Below, in pieces: positions 1 through 11,055 of a stretch of DNA of 64,000 bases. The translations under genes and the position numbers were made by a program. The notes under the pieces are model-generated. The model was not told where the DNA came from. It saw nothing but the letters and a program-made list of their open reading frames with translations, and ran no database searches. Source of the stretch: Scleromitrula shiraiana (Eukaryota; Ascomycota; Leotiomycetes; Helotiales; Sclerotiniaceae); the NCBI GenBank assembly GCA_028455995.1, contig JABELC010000005.1, forward strand, positions 2,108,001 to 2,172,000, given 5' to 3'. The first letter of the stretch is position 1, and each line of letters starts with the position of its first letter.

Positions 1-652
1 ATGAAATACCCCATGCTTCACGAAACCGAAGAACAAGAGATGGATACCTATGCAGTTGAACTCAACAGTTTCTGCGACACAGTGCTCACCAAAGTCTACG
101 ACATGAAACAAAAACGCAAAGTCATCTTCAGCAGTTTCAATCCCGATATTTGTCTCCTTCTCAGTTTCAAACAACCTAGTATCCCCATTCTTTTCCTCAC
201 AGATGCGGGCACGAGTCCTGTGGGCGATATTCGAGCCAGCAGTCTTCAGGAAGCTATCCGTTTCGCAAGTCGCTGGAATCTACTCGGTGTGGTGAGTGCG
301 GCGGAGCCGTTGTGCAATAGTCCGAGATTGGTTAAGGTAGTTAAGGATAGTGGGTTGGTTTGTGTTAGTTACGGGGTTTTGAATAATGATCCTGTTAAAG
401 TACAGGTATGTTTCCCCCCGCCTCCTTCTCCTACTTCTTCTTCTTACTCCTGTCATTATACACACATGTTAACATCCAAAACAGGAACAAGTAAACGAAG
501 GCATCGACGCCGTAATCGTCGACAGCGTCCTCAAAATCCGCAACGGATTAACCAAGAGTGCGAAATCGGCGGAATCTTCTGCGTGGCCCAATGGGAATTT
601 GATTAATACTGTACCGGCGTTGAACGAAGCGGTTATTGTTGAGGAAAAATAG
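1..652 (+). CDS. GDE1: Glycerophosphodiester phosphodiesterase GDE1-like, C-terminal part (5' end outside window)
   Basis: This is the carboxy end of a Gde1-type phosphodiesterase, which hydrolyses glycerophosphocholine to choline and glycerol phosphate. The gene is cut by the window edge, so the SPX and ankyrin regions expected in this family are not visible. Exons are 1..405 and 485..652, with a 79-bp GT-AG intron. The ORF remains open past the donor at 406, but only the spliced reading continues the family sequence. Family-like stretches are KYPMLHE at the start, SSFNPDICLLLSFKQPSIPI at about residues 44-63, and RASSLQEAIRFASRWNLLG at about 78-96. The spliced end reads NEGIDAVIVDSVLKIR and stops after IVEEK. 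The internal ATG at base 1 is unlikely to be the true start. The family call is from recognised sequence; substrate preference is inferred. Confidence 0.85.
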
Positions 653-842
653 ATGGGTGGGTGGATGAGTTGTTGATGTTGGTGGTGGTGTTGGTGTTGA
701 GGGGTGAAGGAGTTTGTGCACTGATTACAATACAATTAGACCTTTTGGGGATCTTTTGGGTAGTGCTTGTTTGTGTAGATAGATAGGATTTCTGGCGGTG
801 GGAGGGCTTGTAGATGCGATACATGCGTTGATTACATACATG

Positions 843-871
843 CATACATACATACATACATACATACATAC
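843..871. repeat. (CATA)n microsatellite
   Basis: About seven uninterrupted CATA units are visible, followed by degenerate CATA and GTATATG copies. Confidence 0.9.
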
Positions 872-930
872 GTATATGCATACATAGAATATGTATATAG
901 AGTCGGGAAAGAAGAAAGATATATACATCT

Positions 931-960
931 GGATTGGATTGGATTGGATTGGATTGGATT
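931..960. repeat. (GGATT)6 microsatellite
   Basis: Six perfect copies of a 5-bp unit are visible. Confidence 0.9.
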
Positions 961-1090
961 GGGTCGGAGTGAGGAGCGAGGAGTAAACGTGGCGTCTTAT
1001 TTGATGTTTCAGTATAATTATTAGTACAGTATCGTGTATTTGGGAATGGAATTCTAGGGATAGTCTCGTGGGGGTTTTGTCGTCATCCAT

Positions 1091-1132
1091 GAATGAATGA
1101 ATGAATGAATGATTGATTGATTGGATGGATGG
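1091..1132. repeat. Compound (GAAT)5-(GATT)n-(GGAT)n microsatellite
   Basis: Three related 4-bp units follow one another without a gap, as if one array had drifted by point changes. Confidence 0.85.
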
Positions 1133-1311
1133 ATATATATGTATATATATGGATATATGTGTATAGCTGGATATATATGGATAGCTGGATCTGGACTCTG
1201 GAGTTCTCTCGTTTGGTATTGTAATGTGTTGGTGTGGTGTGGTGTGGTGATGTGTTGTGATGTTGAATATGGGTATTGGATTACATCGGCTTGGATGGGC
1301 GTTGTACGTAT

Positions 1312-1313
<2 letters not shown>

Positions 1314-1342
<29 letters not shown>
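1314..1342. repeat. (GATA)7 microsatellite
   Basis: About seven perfect GATA units are visible. Confidence 0.9.
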
Positions 1343-1344
<2 letters not shown>

Positions 1345-1487
1345 TATTGTTACTCTTCTCGTTGCATCGCCTTCTACATGCATGCATGTATGTATATCTT
1401 GGTTTATAGGGAGTTGGATACATATATGAGTTTTGGGGTTATTCTATTCATGCTCTTTCTCCTACTGGAAGAGGAAGAATATCATTG

Positions 1488-1528
1488 CATACATACATAC
1501 ATACATACATACATACATACATACATAC
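1488..1528. repeat. (CATA)10 microsatellite
   Basis: About ten perfect CATA units are visible. This is the longest tetranucleotide array in this spacer. Confidence 0.9.
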
Positions 1529-1586
1529 CAAAAGTATCTCACAACACTGATACTAAACACGCTCATATCTATATTCATCCGTGGTT

Positions 1587-1619
1587 ATGCTCATGCTCAT
1601 GTTCATGCTCATGCTCATG
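1587..1619. repeat. (ATGCTC)n hexanucleotide repeat
   Basis: Five to six copies of a 6-bp unit are visible, with one variant (ATGTTC). Confidence 0.85.
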
Positions 1620-1748
1620 GATTCATTCTTCTCTATGCCGTAATTATCGTACAAAAATAAATATATGCATGCACGCACTAATCATCTTCATTCCCATCTC
1701 CATCCTCATCCTCATCTCAATTCATCTCATCTCCATAGAACCCAAATA

Positions 1749-3341
1749 CTAAGCTCTCTCCGAACCTCTCAATCTAACCGCTTGCCCATACTTCTGCAAC
1801 TTAGTGATCAATTGATCACCTTGCTTGACTACATCGTTATATTGCTTATTTTTATCATCTGGTCTATTGGTCTCGATGATTCCCTTGCCTGTGACACGGT
1901 CGATGGTGCAGGGGATTCTGTCTGCGGCGATGAATTTGGCGAGGTCACTAGGGGGTTTAGTTGTTAGTTGAGTTGAATAGGCGGGCAGAGGGAATAGAAA
2001 TGAAAGGGTAAAACATACCGATCGAGGAAATCAACAGAGACGCCGAAATCATTAGCCATGCTTTCAAGTCCCACGACTCTGTAACTTTGGAGCAATTGTT
2101 GATAAGCTCTCAAGCGCATTTCTCGTACGAACCAGCCGCGGTGCTCGAAGAGATAGCGGTCATGGTTGAGGAAGTTTACTTCGACTGCGGCGAGGGCTCC
2201 GAAGAATGAGCGGTAGCTACCGGTGTAGAGACTTCCGACTAATTGTGCGAGAGGTGAAAAATCAACTGCTGCTTCTGGGTCGGGTGCATCGACGCCGGTA
2301 CCTAGGGTGGTTAGATTTACGACGGTTTTGGCTGGTGTGGGTGTTGCGGAGTCTTTCATTTCCTCGTCTGCACCGGGACCGGCAGATAGAGCTCCAGATA
2401 ATGCTAGGAGTTTATCTTCACCATCGCCGAGAATGGCTTTGATTTCTGGGGCATCGACGACTTTCGATTTAAAGTCAACACGCTTGAGTGAGACGGATCC
2501 GGCAAGTACGGAGTAGACGACCAGGGATGAGTAGGAGCAGAGTTCGTAGCTGGTAAAGGTGGAGAGACTGTCGAGGAGGAGGGGTGCGGCAAGGTTGTAG
2601 GAGCGGACGGTCAAGAGGTAGAGTCCATGGTAGGCCTTTAATCTGTTTCGGCGATCCCAGTCTCCACCACTTTCTACTAAGGCCTTCGCGCGGTCAATGT
2701 GCTTCTTGACTAGTAATTTGTCGCCGTAGAAGATACCCATACGAATAATTGCAAGGACGAGATCAATCTTTGTTCCTAGAACGCCAGTCTTTTCAAATAC
2801 TTCCTCGTAGGCAGCGATTGCTCGATCCTAGTAAACCATTCTATTAGTCTCCCATTCAAAGCAGCAGAAAGTCCCCGCATACCTTGTCTCCAACTCGTGC
2901 CCAGAATTCTGCCCGCTTCCCTCTTGCAGCTTGCACTTCAAAATCTCCCGCCTTCTCTGCAGCCTCTTCTTCCTCCTTCTTGTATCCTTCCAACTCCTCA
3001 TCGTTCTCCTTCTTTAATTTCTGATATACTGACTCATCCCACGGTAAATCGATCTTTGGTATCGAGTTCTTGCTTGCCACCATGCCAGCCGCGCTTGGCT
3101 TTCTTCCAGCTGGTTTGGTTGTTGTACTTGAAGAGGATACCCCAGATTCGTTCAGAATGCCTTCTTGTGGATGTGCCAGGTACCTGTAGAGAGGGGCCAT
3201 CTTATGTTCTTTGATTGCATCTTGGAGACTTTTTAATGATGTCTGTTGGGTTGCTTTTGAGGCGGATGGATTGGTGATGGTGAAGATGTGTTGGGAGAGA
3301 GGTAGAAGAGGATACTTTGCATATTGAGGTTCGGAACCCAT
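1749..3341 (-). CDS. RPN7: 26S proteasome regulatory subunit RPN7 (PSMD6 family)
   Basis: RPN7 is a PCI-domain subunit of the proteasome lid, needed to build the 19S regulatory particle. Exons on the minus strand are 3341..2883, 2827..2019 and 1947..1749, giving 488 residues. Introns are GT-AG and short (55 and 71 bp). The N-terminus (MGSEPQYAKYPLLPLSQHIF) is followed by a Lys/Glu-rich helix, then repeat-like helices. The PCI region starts near SPLAQLVGSLYTGSYRSFF and runs to the last exon, which ends QAVRLRGSERA. A low-complexity Ala/Pro/Thr insert of about 40 residues sits between the helical part and the PCI domain, making the protein longer than yeast Rpn7. The start ATG at 3341 is the first in frame. 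The gene shares a 372-bp divergent promoter with ABD1. Confidence 0.93.
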
Positions 3342-3713
3342 TTTGAGTGTTTACGATAGGGGTATCAAAGTGGAATAACAGAAAGGGTGAGAGTTGAAAT
3401 GGGATTTGTCTAAATTGAGGTTGAAGTTGTAGATTTATTTGTTGCTTATAGGAAGTTCAATATGAAGCTCCAGCTATCCCAGGCATTAGCGTGACGCGAG
3501 GCCGACAAGGCTCAATCTTTAGACTTCCGCTTCTTGAACATCAGTTCTTAGCCCTTCAACAAACCTTTATTCTCGAACTTGAAAACAAAAACAATTATTT
3601 TCAATTCTTATAATTTGACTTTGCCTACTAAAAAATTATTACAATACTATTCTCAATTAGAATACTTGTCCAATACATATTTCTAACCAAATCGCTTTTC
3701 AAAGTAATCAAAT
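3342..3713. promoter_or_regulatory. Divergent promoter region of RPN7 and ABD1
   Basis: This 372-bp interval lies between two start codons pointing away from each other, so it must hold both promoters and 5' UTRs. A GC-rich patch around 3488-3512 stands out against A+T-rich flanks. No proteasome-associated (PACE-type) element was recognised. Confidence 0.6.
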
Positions 3714-5186
3714 ATGGGTGGTGACGATAGTGGTCCAGAGGAACAACCTCAGCCTTTCAATGCTACAAAACTTGAACCCGCAAAGAAGCGCAAAAGATCG
3801 CATTCACCTTTAAAATCCGGCGCAAAACGTATTGCAAGATCCCCATCTCCCTCTGATATCTATAGAAATCGAAGATCGCCTTCACCAGTTCGAAAACAAA
3901 AGCGTCCAGGTCAGCGAGCTCGAATCACCGAAGCCGAACGCGAGGCAATTAAACACGCACAACTCGCACGCGAAAAAGAATTAGCTGATATCACTGCTGC
4001 GCATGGAATCCACAATACTGTCAAGGATCATTATAATTCTGTGCCAGAGCGAGGTAGAAATTGGCGACAGACAGATAGTAGGATTAAAGGCCTCCGAAGT
4101 TTCAACAACTGGATCAAAAGCACCATCATTCAAAAGTTCTCTCCCAATGAAGATTATACGCCAGGGGCGCAGGAAAGAACGCGTGGAGGAATGACATTTG
4201 CCGAAGGTCCAGATCCGGCTCAAGAAAAAGGTCTTCTTGTTCTTGATATTGGTTGTGGTAAAGGCGGTGATTTACAAAAATGGCAACAAGCACCACAGAA
4301 GGTTGATTTATACGTTGGACTAGACCCAGCTGATATCTCAATTGATCAAGCCAAAGAACGATATCGTCAAATGCAAAGTCGTGGTGGAGGAAGAGGTGGT
4401 CGAGGTCGAGACGGATATCACAGACAACCTGCTCGAATATTTCATGGAGAATTCTTTGCTCAAGATTGTTTTGGTGAATCGATTGAGAGAATTGGTATTG
4501 TTCGGGAGGTTGGATTTGACAGTTCAGGTGGACCAGCGAGATTTGGTGGTGGTGGATTCGATGTTGTTAGCATGATGTTCTGCTTACATTATTCATTCGA
4601 AAGCGAAGAGAAAGCTAGAATTATGTTAAAGAATGTTTCTGGCGCATTGAAGAAAGGTGGCAGGCTTATTGGTTGCATTCCTAATTCCCATGTCTTGTCA
4701 GATAGGGTTGAGAAATTCCATGCCCGAATCGCTGCAAAAGCTAAGGCGGCAGAAAATGGGGAGGATGAGAAGCCCGAGGATAAAGTGGAAGACGGAGAGG
4801 TTGAAGAGGGTGAAGCCGAGGAAACTGCTGAATGGGGAAATGGCATCTATCGGGTTCGATTCCCAGACAAAACTCCTACTGATGGTGTCTTTAAACCTCC
4901 ATTCGGCTGGAAGTATAATTATTTTCTTCATGAAGCTGTTGAAGAAGTTCCAGAGTATGTTGTACCTTGGGAAGCATTCCGTGCAATTGCAGAAGATTAC
5001 AATCTTGAAATGCAATATCACAAACCTTTCAACCAAATTTGGGAGACCGAGAAGGATGATGAGGTTCTGGGTCCCCTCAGTGAGAGAATGAATGTTAGAG
5101 AGAGAGGTCGCGGGAAACTTCTTGTCAGCGATGAGGAAATGGAAGCTGCTAGTTTCTATGTGGGCTTTTGCTTTTACAAGGTTTAA
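3714..5186 (+). CDS. ABD1: mRNA cap guanine-N7 methyltransferase (ABD1 family)
   Basis: This enzyme transfers a methyl group from S-adenosylmethionine to the N7 of the mRNA guanosine cap in the nucleus. It is an intronless gene of 490 residues. Residues 1-70 are a basic, Ser/Arg/Pro-rich tail with nuclear-signal-like KKRKR. The catalytic part begins near DHYNSVPERG and RSFNNWIKS (cap-pocket region). The SAM-binding loop is LDIGCGKGGDLQKW at about residue 172, followed by GLDPADISIDQAKERY. An Arg/Gly-rich patch (about 222-232) and an acidic insert (about 345-370) interrupt the fold. FKPPFGWKYNYFLHEAVEEV and the final SFYVGFCFYKV match the end of the family. The start at 3714 is the first ATG after the A+T-rich leader. 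Confidence 0.95.
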   Translation: MGGDDSGPEEQPQPFNATKLEPAKKRKRSHSPLKSGAKRIARSPSPSDIYRNRRSPSPVRKQKRPGQRARITEAEREAIKHAQLAREKELADITAAHGIHNTVKDHYNSVPERGRNWRQTDSRIKGLRSFNNWIKSTIIQKFSPNEDYTPGAQERTRGGMTFAEGPDPAQEKGLLVLDIGCGKGGDLQKWQQAPQKVDLYVGLDPADISIDQAKERYRQMQSRGGGRGGRGRDGYHRQPARIFHGEFFAQDCFGESIERIGIVREVGFDSSGGPARFGGGGFDVVSMMFCLHYSFESEEKARIMLKNVSGALKKGGRLIGCIPNSHVLSDRVEKFHARIAAKAKAAENGEDEKPEDKVEDGEVEEGEAEETAEWGNGIYRVRFPDKTPTDGVFKPPFGWKYNYFLHEAVEEVPEYVVPWEAFRAIAEDYNLEMQYHKPFNQIWETEKDDEVLGPLSERMNVRERGRGKLLVSDEEMEAASFYVGFCFYKV

Positions 5187-5956
5187 AGCTGCTTATATAG
5201 ACGGATAGCGTTGGGGTTTTGGAGCGCTTTTTTATTTTACATTATAAGGAAAACCACGAGGGATCTTTGATAAATATTAAATTACTGGTTGTATCTTACA
5301 CATATATCTTGGGTGGGATCGAAGAATTATTGGCAAACTTAAAATAGATAGTCTTTGAAGTTTTACTAGTCTATCAATTACAATTCCGATATGCCCAATT
5401 GACAACACCTTGAACAGTATTACTGTGATCAATAACGAATATGTGCGGCAAAAACTTAGAGTTCAGCAACTGCCAAGCATTTCATAAAGTAGTTTGCCCA
5501 AGTGAATACGCTTGGTTGGGGTAGTTCCAAGCTACCACCCACTACCACTTAGCTAAAATTCAAGTACCGGACTTGCTGGTAGTTCATTCGCAAGGAGAGT
5601 CTAGATTCCTTTAATTCAAGATAACTATGTCATGTCATGATCATGATGTCAACATAAACTTCATATAACTAACTAATAGCTCGCTACTCGCACTATGTTT
5701 CTGCTCACGAACTTATCTCTTTTTCATTTCTCCAACTTGAACTTCAAGAACATTAACTTAACATGTTCACTCTGAGAGGAAATATTCAGTGCTAGAACAT
5801 TCATCTACAAGATATACTGCCGTAACTTAATTTTTAATACTCTTGAAGCTCAAGAATGATCTCTTAATATCATATTTCGCTATATTATTGCCACCCATTA
5901 CTATATACACCAAGACCAAAATCAAACAAAAGATAAAAAACAAAAACAAACTCATC
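5187..5956. other. Spacer between ABD1 and the small unknown gene
   Basis: A+T-rich intergenic DNA with ABD1 3' flank and the promoter of the next gene. A short imperfect palindromic patch of GGTAGTTCC/GCTACCACC type lies around 5515-5585. No gene is supported. Confidence 0.55.
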
Positions 5957-6484
5957 ATGGCTTCCAGAGGCAGCTACTTCATCCATAAACTCTTCCACCG
6001 CAAGCCCCCCTCAACCGGCCGACTCGAAACCAAAGCCGACAGACTCTACCACTCCGAAACCAACCCCATCTACCTGCGCAACCTCAAAAAAGCAGCCTCT
6101 CATTCACGCATCAAAACAAGCACGACGCCCAATTTCTCGCCCAAATCATCCGGCTGGACAACGGATGACTGCCGTCTATGGATATTCAGAGTGCTGACGG
6201 AAAAATGCAGCAGGGAGGATTACAGCGCGTATGATATAGCGAGTCGGTGGGAGGGGAGCGTGCCGCATCTTTTTGTGATGGGGGTTGGGGAGTGGGAGAG
6301 GCTGGTGGGGGGTAGGAGGGATGCGGTTGCTATATTTGGGGAGAGGGTGTTGGTGGAGGGGAGGGAGAAGCAGGATTGGGAGAGGTGGTTTGAGAGGGAA
6401 GGGGGGGCGGTCAGTTATCGATTGAAGGATGGGGAGTGGGAGGAGGTGAGGGGGCTTAGGTGTGATATTATAGGATTCTTGTGA
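5957..6484 (+). CDS. Hypothetical protein, 175 residues
   Basis: I do not recognise this protein. The reading frame is open upstream to 5843 through a TTG codon, but the first ATG is at 5957, with a good purine context after an A-rich leader. The N-terminal third is basic and Ser/Thr-rich (MASRGSYFIHKLFHRK). The C-terminal two thirds is Trp- and Glu/Arg-rich (RLWIFRVLTEKCSREDY; DWERWFEREGG) and ends CDIIGFL. No signal peptide or membrane segment is apparent. Base use is extreme: by hand count, positions 5961-6180 have 86 C and 33 G, while 6241-6480 have 15 C and 125 G. The frame staying open through both halves supports coding, but composition alone can lengthen ORFs. Confidence 0.55.
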   Translation: MASRGSYFIHKLFHRKPPSTGRLETKADRLYHSETNPIYLRNLKKAASHSRIKTSTTPNFSPKSSGWTTDDCRLWIFRVLTEKCSREDYSAYDIASRWEGSVPHLFVMGVGEWERLVGGRRDAVAIFGERVLVEGREKQDWERWFEREGGAVSYRLKDGEWEEVRGLRCDIIGFL

Positions 6485-7752
6485 TGTTTATCACTAGATA
6501 TATATGTACTGCTGGCAGTTGAATAATGGTAATGTTTAACCTTTGAAAACGCCGAGTCGACAAAAGTGTCTTCAGGAATCTGCAACCACAGCAACCTTGA
6601 CCAAGCTCTCTTTCGCATTGGTGGCCAATCCCAAACATCAATCATTGCAAAATCCATGTATATTAAGACCTTTGAATTCCAAGTTTCTCCAATCATGTTA
6701 TGTCTTATAGTGAACATAATCTATAACTTCAAGGGGATTACTATCCAGCTTGATATTGAATGCAATTAAGCATTATGCCCAAAGAAACTCATGCAACAAG
6801 TTCTCCAAATACTCACTAATATTATCTTGGTTGCATTCATCTATATCTCTTTTAGAGTAGTAAGCTGATGATTCGGATAGTAGGGGATTTATCTTATTGG
6901 CATGGAAAGAATATTTTCTCGGGCTTCACCAACTCCCTTCATCTCATCTAGCTTAATACCATACCCATTCAATGATACGAGATCTGAAAGTAAGCAAATC
7001 TCGAAGACAAATACCAAATCCAAAACCAATGCCATACATACCCATATGATACTCAAGTCCTTAAGAACGTGGGGTCTGACTAACATACCATACAGTAAAA
7101 GTACAGACCGCTAAAGCCCCTTTCAACATATTTCTTCTTATCTATACCCTCACCAACATATCTATTTATATTAAGCAAATAAAGTCATGTAACATGGAAA
7201 TCCCCAGCAAATTGTCGAAAGTGGATCTCCATTTTTTTTTCTTGCACTCCAAAAGCGCGCGGTAGCGATAGAATCAAACATATTCACACCTTCATCTTCT
7301 GTATCAAAATTCTGCACTTCCGATATCACTCACCAACCTGGAACTCAACATTACATCCATTCATTACATTTGGAGAAATAAGCGTACCTATATTTATTTT
7401 GTTTATATTTACGCGTCTGGATCTGCAAATCAATCTCCCCTCTACTCTACGTTTTATAGCTACGGTACACAAGGTACCAAATCAGTATCGTATCTTAATC
7501 AATTGATATCGAGCAATAGCAATCGAAATCGGATCAACTAGAGGTATTACCAAGCTGTACACAATACACAATACACAACACTTGGGCGCAGCTTGTCAAT
7601 CAATACTCTAGCTTCTCTTCTCATTTGTTATCTTACTTTGATCTTTTCTGAGAAAATCCCTCTAAAAGTGCTGGACAACCTATCTATTGAGGTACTTTTG
7701 TATACATACATACATACATATATACATACATACATTCACATCTATCCAAACA
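6485..7752. other. Long upstream region of alanine aminotransferase
   Basis: No gene is supported in this 1.27-kb A+T-rich stretch; short ORFs lack any recognisable feature. It should contain the promoter and leader of the next gene. A short (CATA)n tract lies at about 7703-7733, just before the start codon. Confidence 0.55.
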
Positions 7753-10334
7753 ATGGCGACCCTTAATGCCTCATTAAATACTACAACTCGAAGATGTATA
7801 CGACAATATGCATCAATTTCATACAGAAAATCTATGACTAATAATACCCCTCGATTATTAAGTTATACATCTCTTGGAAAATGGACACAAAATGGAGGAG
7901 GAATTGGATCATCAGGTATGTTATTTATCTCATTTAAACTATAGTACTCTATGTATGGGAAATCTTTTCGATTTTCGGATTTTCTTGTTTATCTTGTTTT
8001 ATCTTTTTTGGGGGGGGGGGTTTTTTAAACTCACTCACTCCTCTTTACTCTTTCTTTCTTCATGTGTAACGTATAATGTGTAATTTATTATTTCCTTCAT
8101 GGTTTCGTTTTTCATGATGTGTGGGGGATTTATTAGCTTGTTCTGGGTTAGCTTGGATGGTTTAACGGTAACGGTACGGGTAATAATGGTAATGGTAATG
8201 GTAATGGTAATGCCCTGGTGGTAATCATATTGGAAGATCATACCATATACCATACCATATCATACCATACCATATACTATATACCATACCACTACCCACT
8301 ACCACTAAAGTACTATTCCATAACCATACCTCACAGGCTACTCCTATTCTACAGGGCTTATTATTATTATTCATCCGGGCTTTGACTCCTCTCTATCCAT
8401 CCATCCATCCATCCATCAAATTGGGATGGGATAGGATATCTAGTGGTTGTCATACGATATATCCTGTTCTAGTTTTTTTTGCCTCATAACGTACATAATG
8501 AATCATTATTAGATATCATTCTTCTTTTTTTCCTCTTCTTTTCTTTCTATCTTTTTTTTATTTATCCTAATTGTTTTTATATTACTATTACTATAAAGAT
8601 ATAATTCTTATCTTCTTTCTGTTACTCATGTTCAAATAAATATACATACATACATACATCTCCTACTACATAAAATCTAATCACATAAATTTAGACAACT
8701 CATCTCCATTACAATTTACAAAACGAACCATGTCGACTACACCTTCTTTGCGTAGTCTAAACATAAACAATATCAATCCACATGTCAAGGAAGCCAAATA
8801 TGCAGTTCGAGGAGCTCTAGCCGTCAAATCGGAAGAATATAGAGCGAAGCTTGCAAAAGGCGAAACCGATTTACCTTTCGATACAGTCATCAGTGCCAAT
8901 ATTGGAAATCCTCAACAATTAGATCAACAACCTATTACTTTCTTTAGACAAGTTTTGAGTTTGGTTGAGTATCCTCCGTTGCTGGAGAAGGAGGATGTCT
9001 TGTTGAATGCGCTGGGTTATAAGAAGGATGTTATTGAGAGGGCGAAGTGGTTGTTGAAGCAGGTTGGCTCGGTTGGTGCTTACAGTGCTAGTGCTGGTGC
9101 GCCCGGTATTAAGGAGAGTGTAGCCAAATTCATTGAAAGTATGTCTATCCTGCATTCATTGTCTACACACTTCTCACAGGCATAACTAACAAATTTCTCA
9201 CTCAGGACGAGATGGTCACCCCGCTGATCCCAAAGATATCTACCTCTCCGCCGGTGCCTCCTCAGGAGTCAATACCCTCCTCCATATAATCTGTGCCACA
9301 CCCAATACTGGAGTTCTCGTACCAATCCCTCAATACCCCCTCTACACAGCCTCTCTGTCCGTTCTCAATGCAAAATGCGTCCCATACTATCTAGATGAAG
9401 GAAAAAACTGGGGAACCGACCTCCAAGCCATCAAAGACGCTCACGCCAAAGCCGTAGAACAAGGAATCGACGTCCGATCCATCGTTATCATCAACCCCGG
9501 TAACCCTACCGGCGCCAGTCTACCCGTCGAAGATATCAAATCCGTCATTGATTTTGCGGCCGAGAAATCTCTCCTCGTTATGGCCGATGAGGTATATCAA
9601 ACCAATGTATTTGAGGGCAAGTTCCATAGTTTCAAACAGGTATTGCGGGATATGCAAGCTGCTACGCCTAAAAAATACGATAATGTGGAATTGGCATCGT
9701 TGCATAGTATATCGAAGGGAATGGTAGGAGAATGTGGACACCGAGGAGGATATTTCGAACTTGTCGGTTTGGACCCAGAGGTTGTGGAACAGATATATAA
9801 ATTCGTATCGATCAGTTTGTGTGCGCCGGTTGTCGGTCAGTGTTTGGTGGAATTGATGGTGAATCCTCCGAAAGAGGGCGACGAGAGTTATGAATTGTAT
9901 AAGAAGGAATATGATGGAATTTTTGCGGGGTTGCAGCAGAGAGCTACGGCTTTATATGAAGCTTTTAAGCAGATGGAAGGTGTAGAATGTCAAGTCCCAC
10001 AAGTAAGTCCCTCTCTCCCTCCCTCCCCTCATCCATCCATCCATCCACCCCCCCACTAACACCCCTTCTCTCAAAACAGGGCTCAATGTACCTCTTCCCC
10101 ACCATCACGCTCCCCCCCAAGGCAGTCGAAGCCGCAAAAGCAGTCAACCAATCGCCTGACGAATTCTACTGCCACAAACTACTAGACGCAACGGGTGTTT
10201 GCGTGGTCCCTGGGGAGGGATTTGGCCAGAAGGAAAATACGCTGCATTTTAGGACGACGTTTTTGGCACCGGGCACGGAGTGGGTGGGTAGGATTACGAG
10301 GTTTCATGAGGGGTTTATGAGGGAGTTTAGATAG
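7753..10334 (+). CDS. Alanine aminotransferase with predicted mitochondrial presequence
   Basis: This PLP enzyme exchanges the amino group between alanine and 2-oxoglutarate, giving pyruvate and glutamate. Exons are 7753..7915, 8695..9138, 9206..10002 and 10080..10334, giving 552 residues. Exon 1 encodes a Ser/Thr/Arg-rich, acid-free start (MATLNASLNTTTRRCIRQYA) typical of matrix targeting. Exon 2 begins DNSSPLQFTKRT and then has its own Met (8730), from which a protein of about 483 residues would start. The catalytic core shows SAGAPGIKE, NPGNPTGA, ADEVYQ and SLHSISKGMVGECGHRGGY, with the PLP-binding Lys at residue 373. The end reads ENTLHFRTTFLAP...RFHEGFMREFR. The first intron is 779 bp, far longer than the others here (67 and 77 bp). 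One gene may therefore supply both a mitochondrial and a cytosolic enzyme. Confidence 0.9.
7916..8694 (+). other. 779-bp first intron of alanine aminotransferase, possible internal promoter
   Basis: The intron runs from GTATGT at 7916 to TTTAG at 8694 and joins in phase (TCA G / AC AAC). It contains a poly-G run near 8010-8019, a (GGTAAT)n array at about 8166-8212, CCATA-type repeats at about 8238-8295, a (CATC)n tract near 8396-8415, and long T/C-rich tracts at 8520-8640 like those often found before fungal transcription starts. No coding sequence is seen inside it. Confidence 0.6.
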
Positions 10335-10440
10335 ATGGGATGTTGATGGGGGGGTGAAATGGGGGGATGGGTTGTAGATGGTTGGATACATGCATTTCCG
10401 TGGTTGTTGCTTAGAGGATTTAGGATAGAAGGAACGAAGA

Positions 10441-10473
10441 ACAGAAGGACAGAAGGACAGAAGGACAGAAGGA
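10441..10473. repeat. (ACAGAAGG)4 tandem repeat
   Basis: Four near-perfect copies of an 8-bp unit are visible. Confidence 0.85.
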
Positions 10474-11000
10474 AGAGATGTATACAGTTTCTGAAAAAGA
10501 ATAGAAAGAGTGTAATAGAGTGGAGTAGATATAGTACCATATAGTGCAGATTATATATATACTACATACTAGTACCTCCATAGCATTACTAAGTGTAGAA
10601 TAGAAATGGAAAGAAATATCCTCTCTGTATATGAATTAAGTAGTCGATATTTTCTTTTTTTTATTCTTTTATTCTTTTATTCTTTTATTATGCTGTATTA
10701 TATTCTTTATCTTGTATTTTATATTTTGTATTTTGTCTACTTGAGTTGGAGTTTTATGGATGGACATGGATATGCACGATGGACGGTAGGTATATGATGT
10801 TGGATAATCTGGCATGCTGAATTATATTTATTATTGGATTGATTACTCACTCGTATCTAAAATTGGAAGGATGGTGGGTTATTCAAGATACATAATTAAT
10901 GGTAATACTTAATAGTAATACTACTCTGCATACATACATACATACACACATACATAAAAGTTGAGGCCAATGTTTCGGAAAGGATGAAAGATCTTTATCG

Positions 11001-11055
11001 TTCTTCTTCTTCTTTTTCTTCTTCTTCTTCTTTTTCTTCTTCTTCTTCTTCTTTC
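11001..11055. repeat. (TTC)n polypyrimidine microsatellite
   Basis: About 55 bases of TTC units are broken only by two short T runs. The other strand reads as a Lys-rich ORF, which is an artefact of the repeat. Confidence 0.9.

Larger units (their letters stand above)
653..1748. other. Convergent 3' spacer between GDE1-like gene and RPN7, microsatellite-rich
   Basis: No gene is supported here. The spacer holds the 3' flanks of two convergent genes and at least six different short tandem repeats, listed separately. The ORFs seen in it come from translating repeats (runs of Tyr-Ile-His-Thr). Confidence 0.7.

Noticed and set aside
725..1423. 232-codon minus-strand ORF in the GDE1/RPN7 spacer
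   Set aside because: It is made almost wholly of Tyr/Ile/His/Ser runs produced by tetranucleotide repeats and starts outside any gene context.
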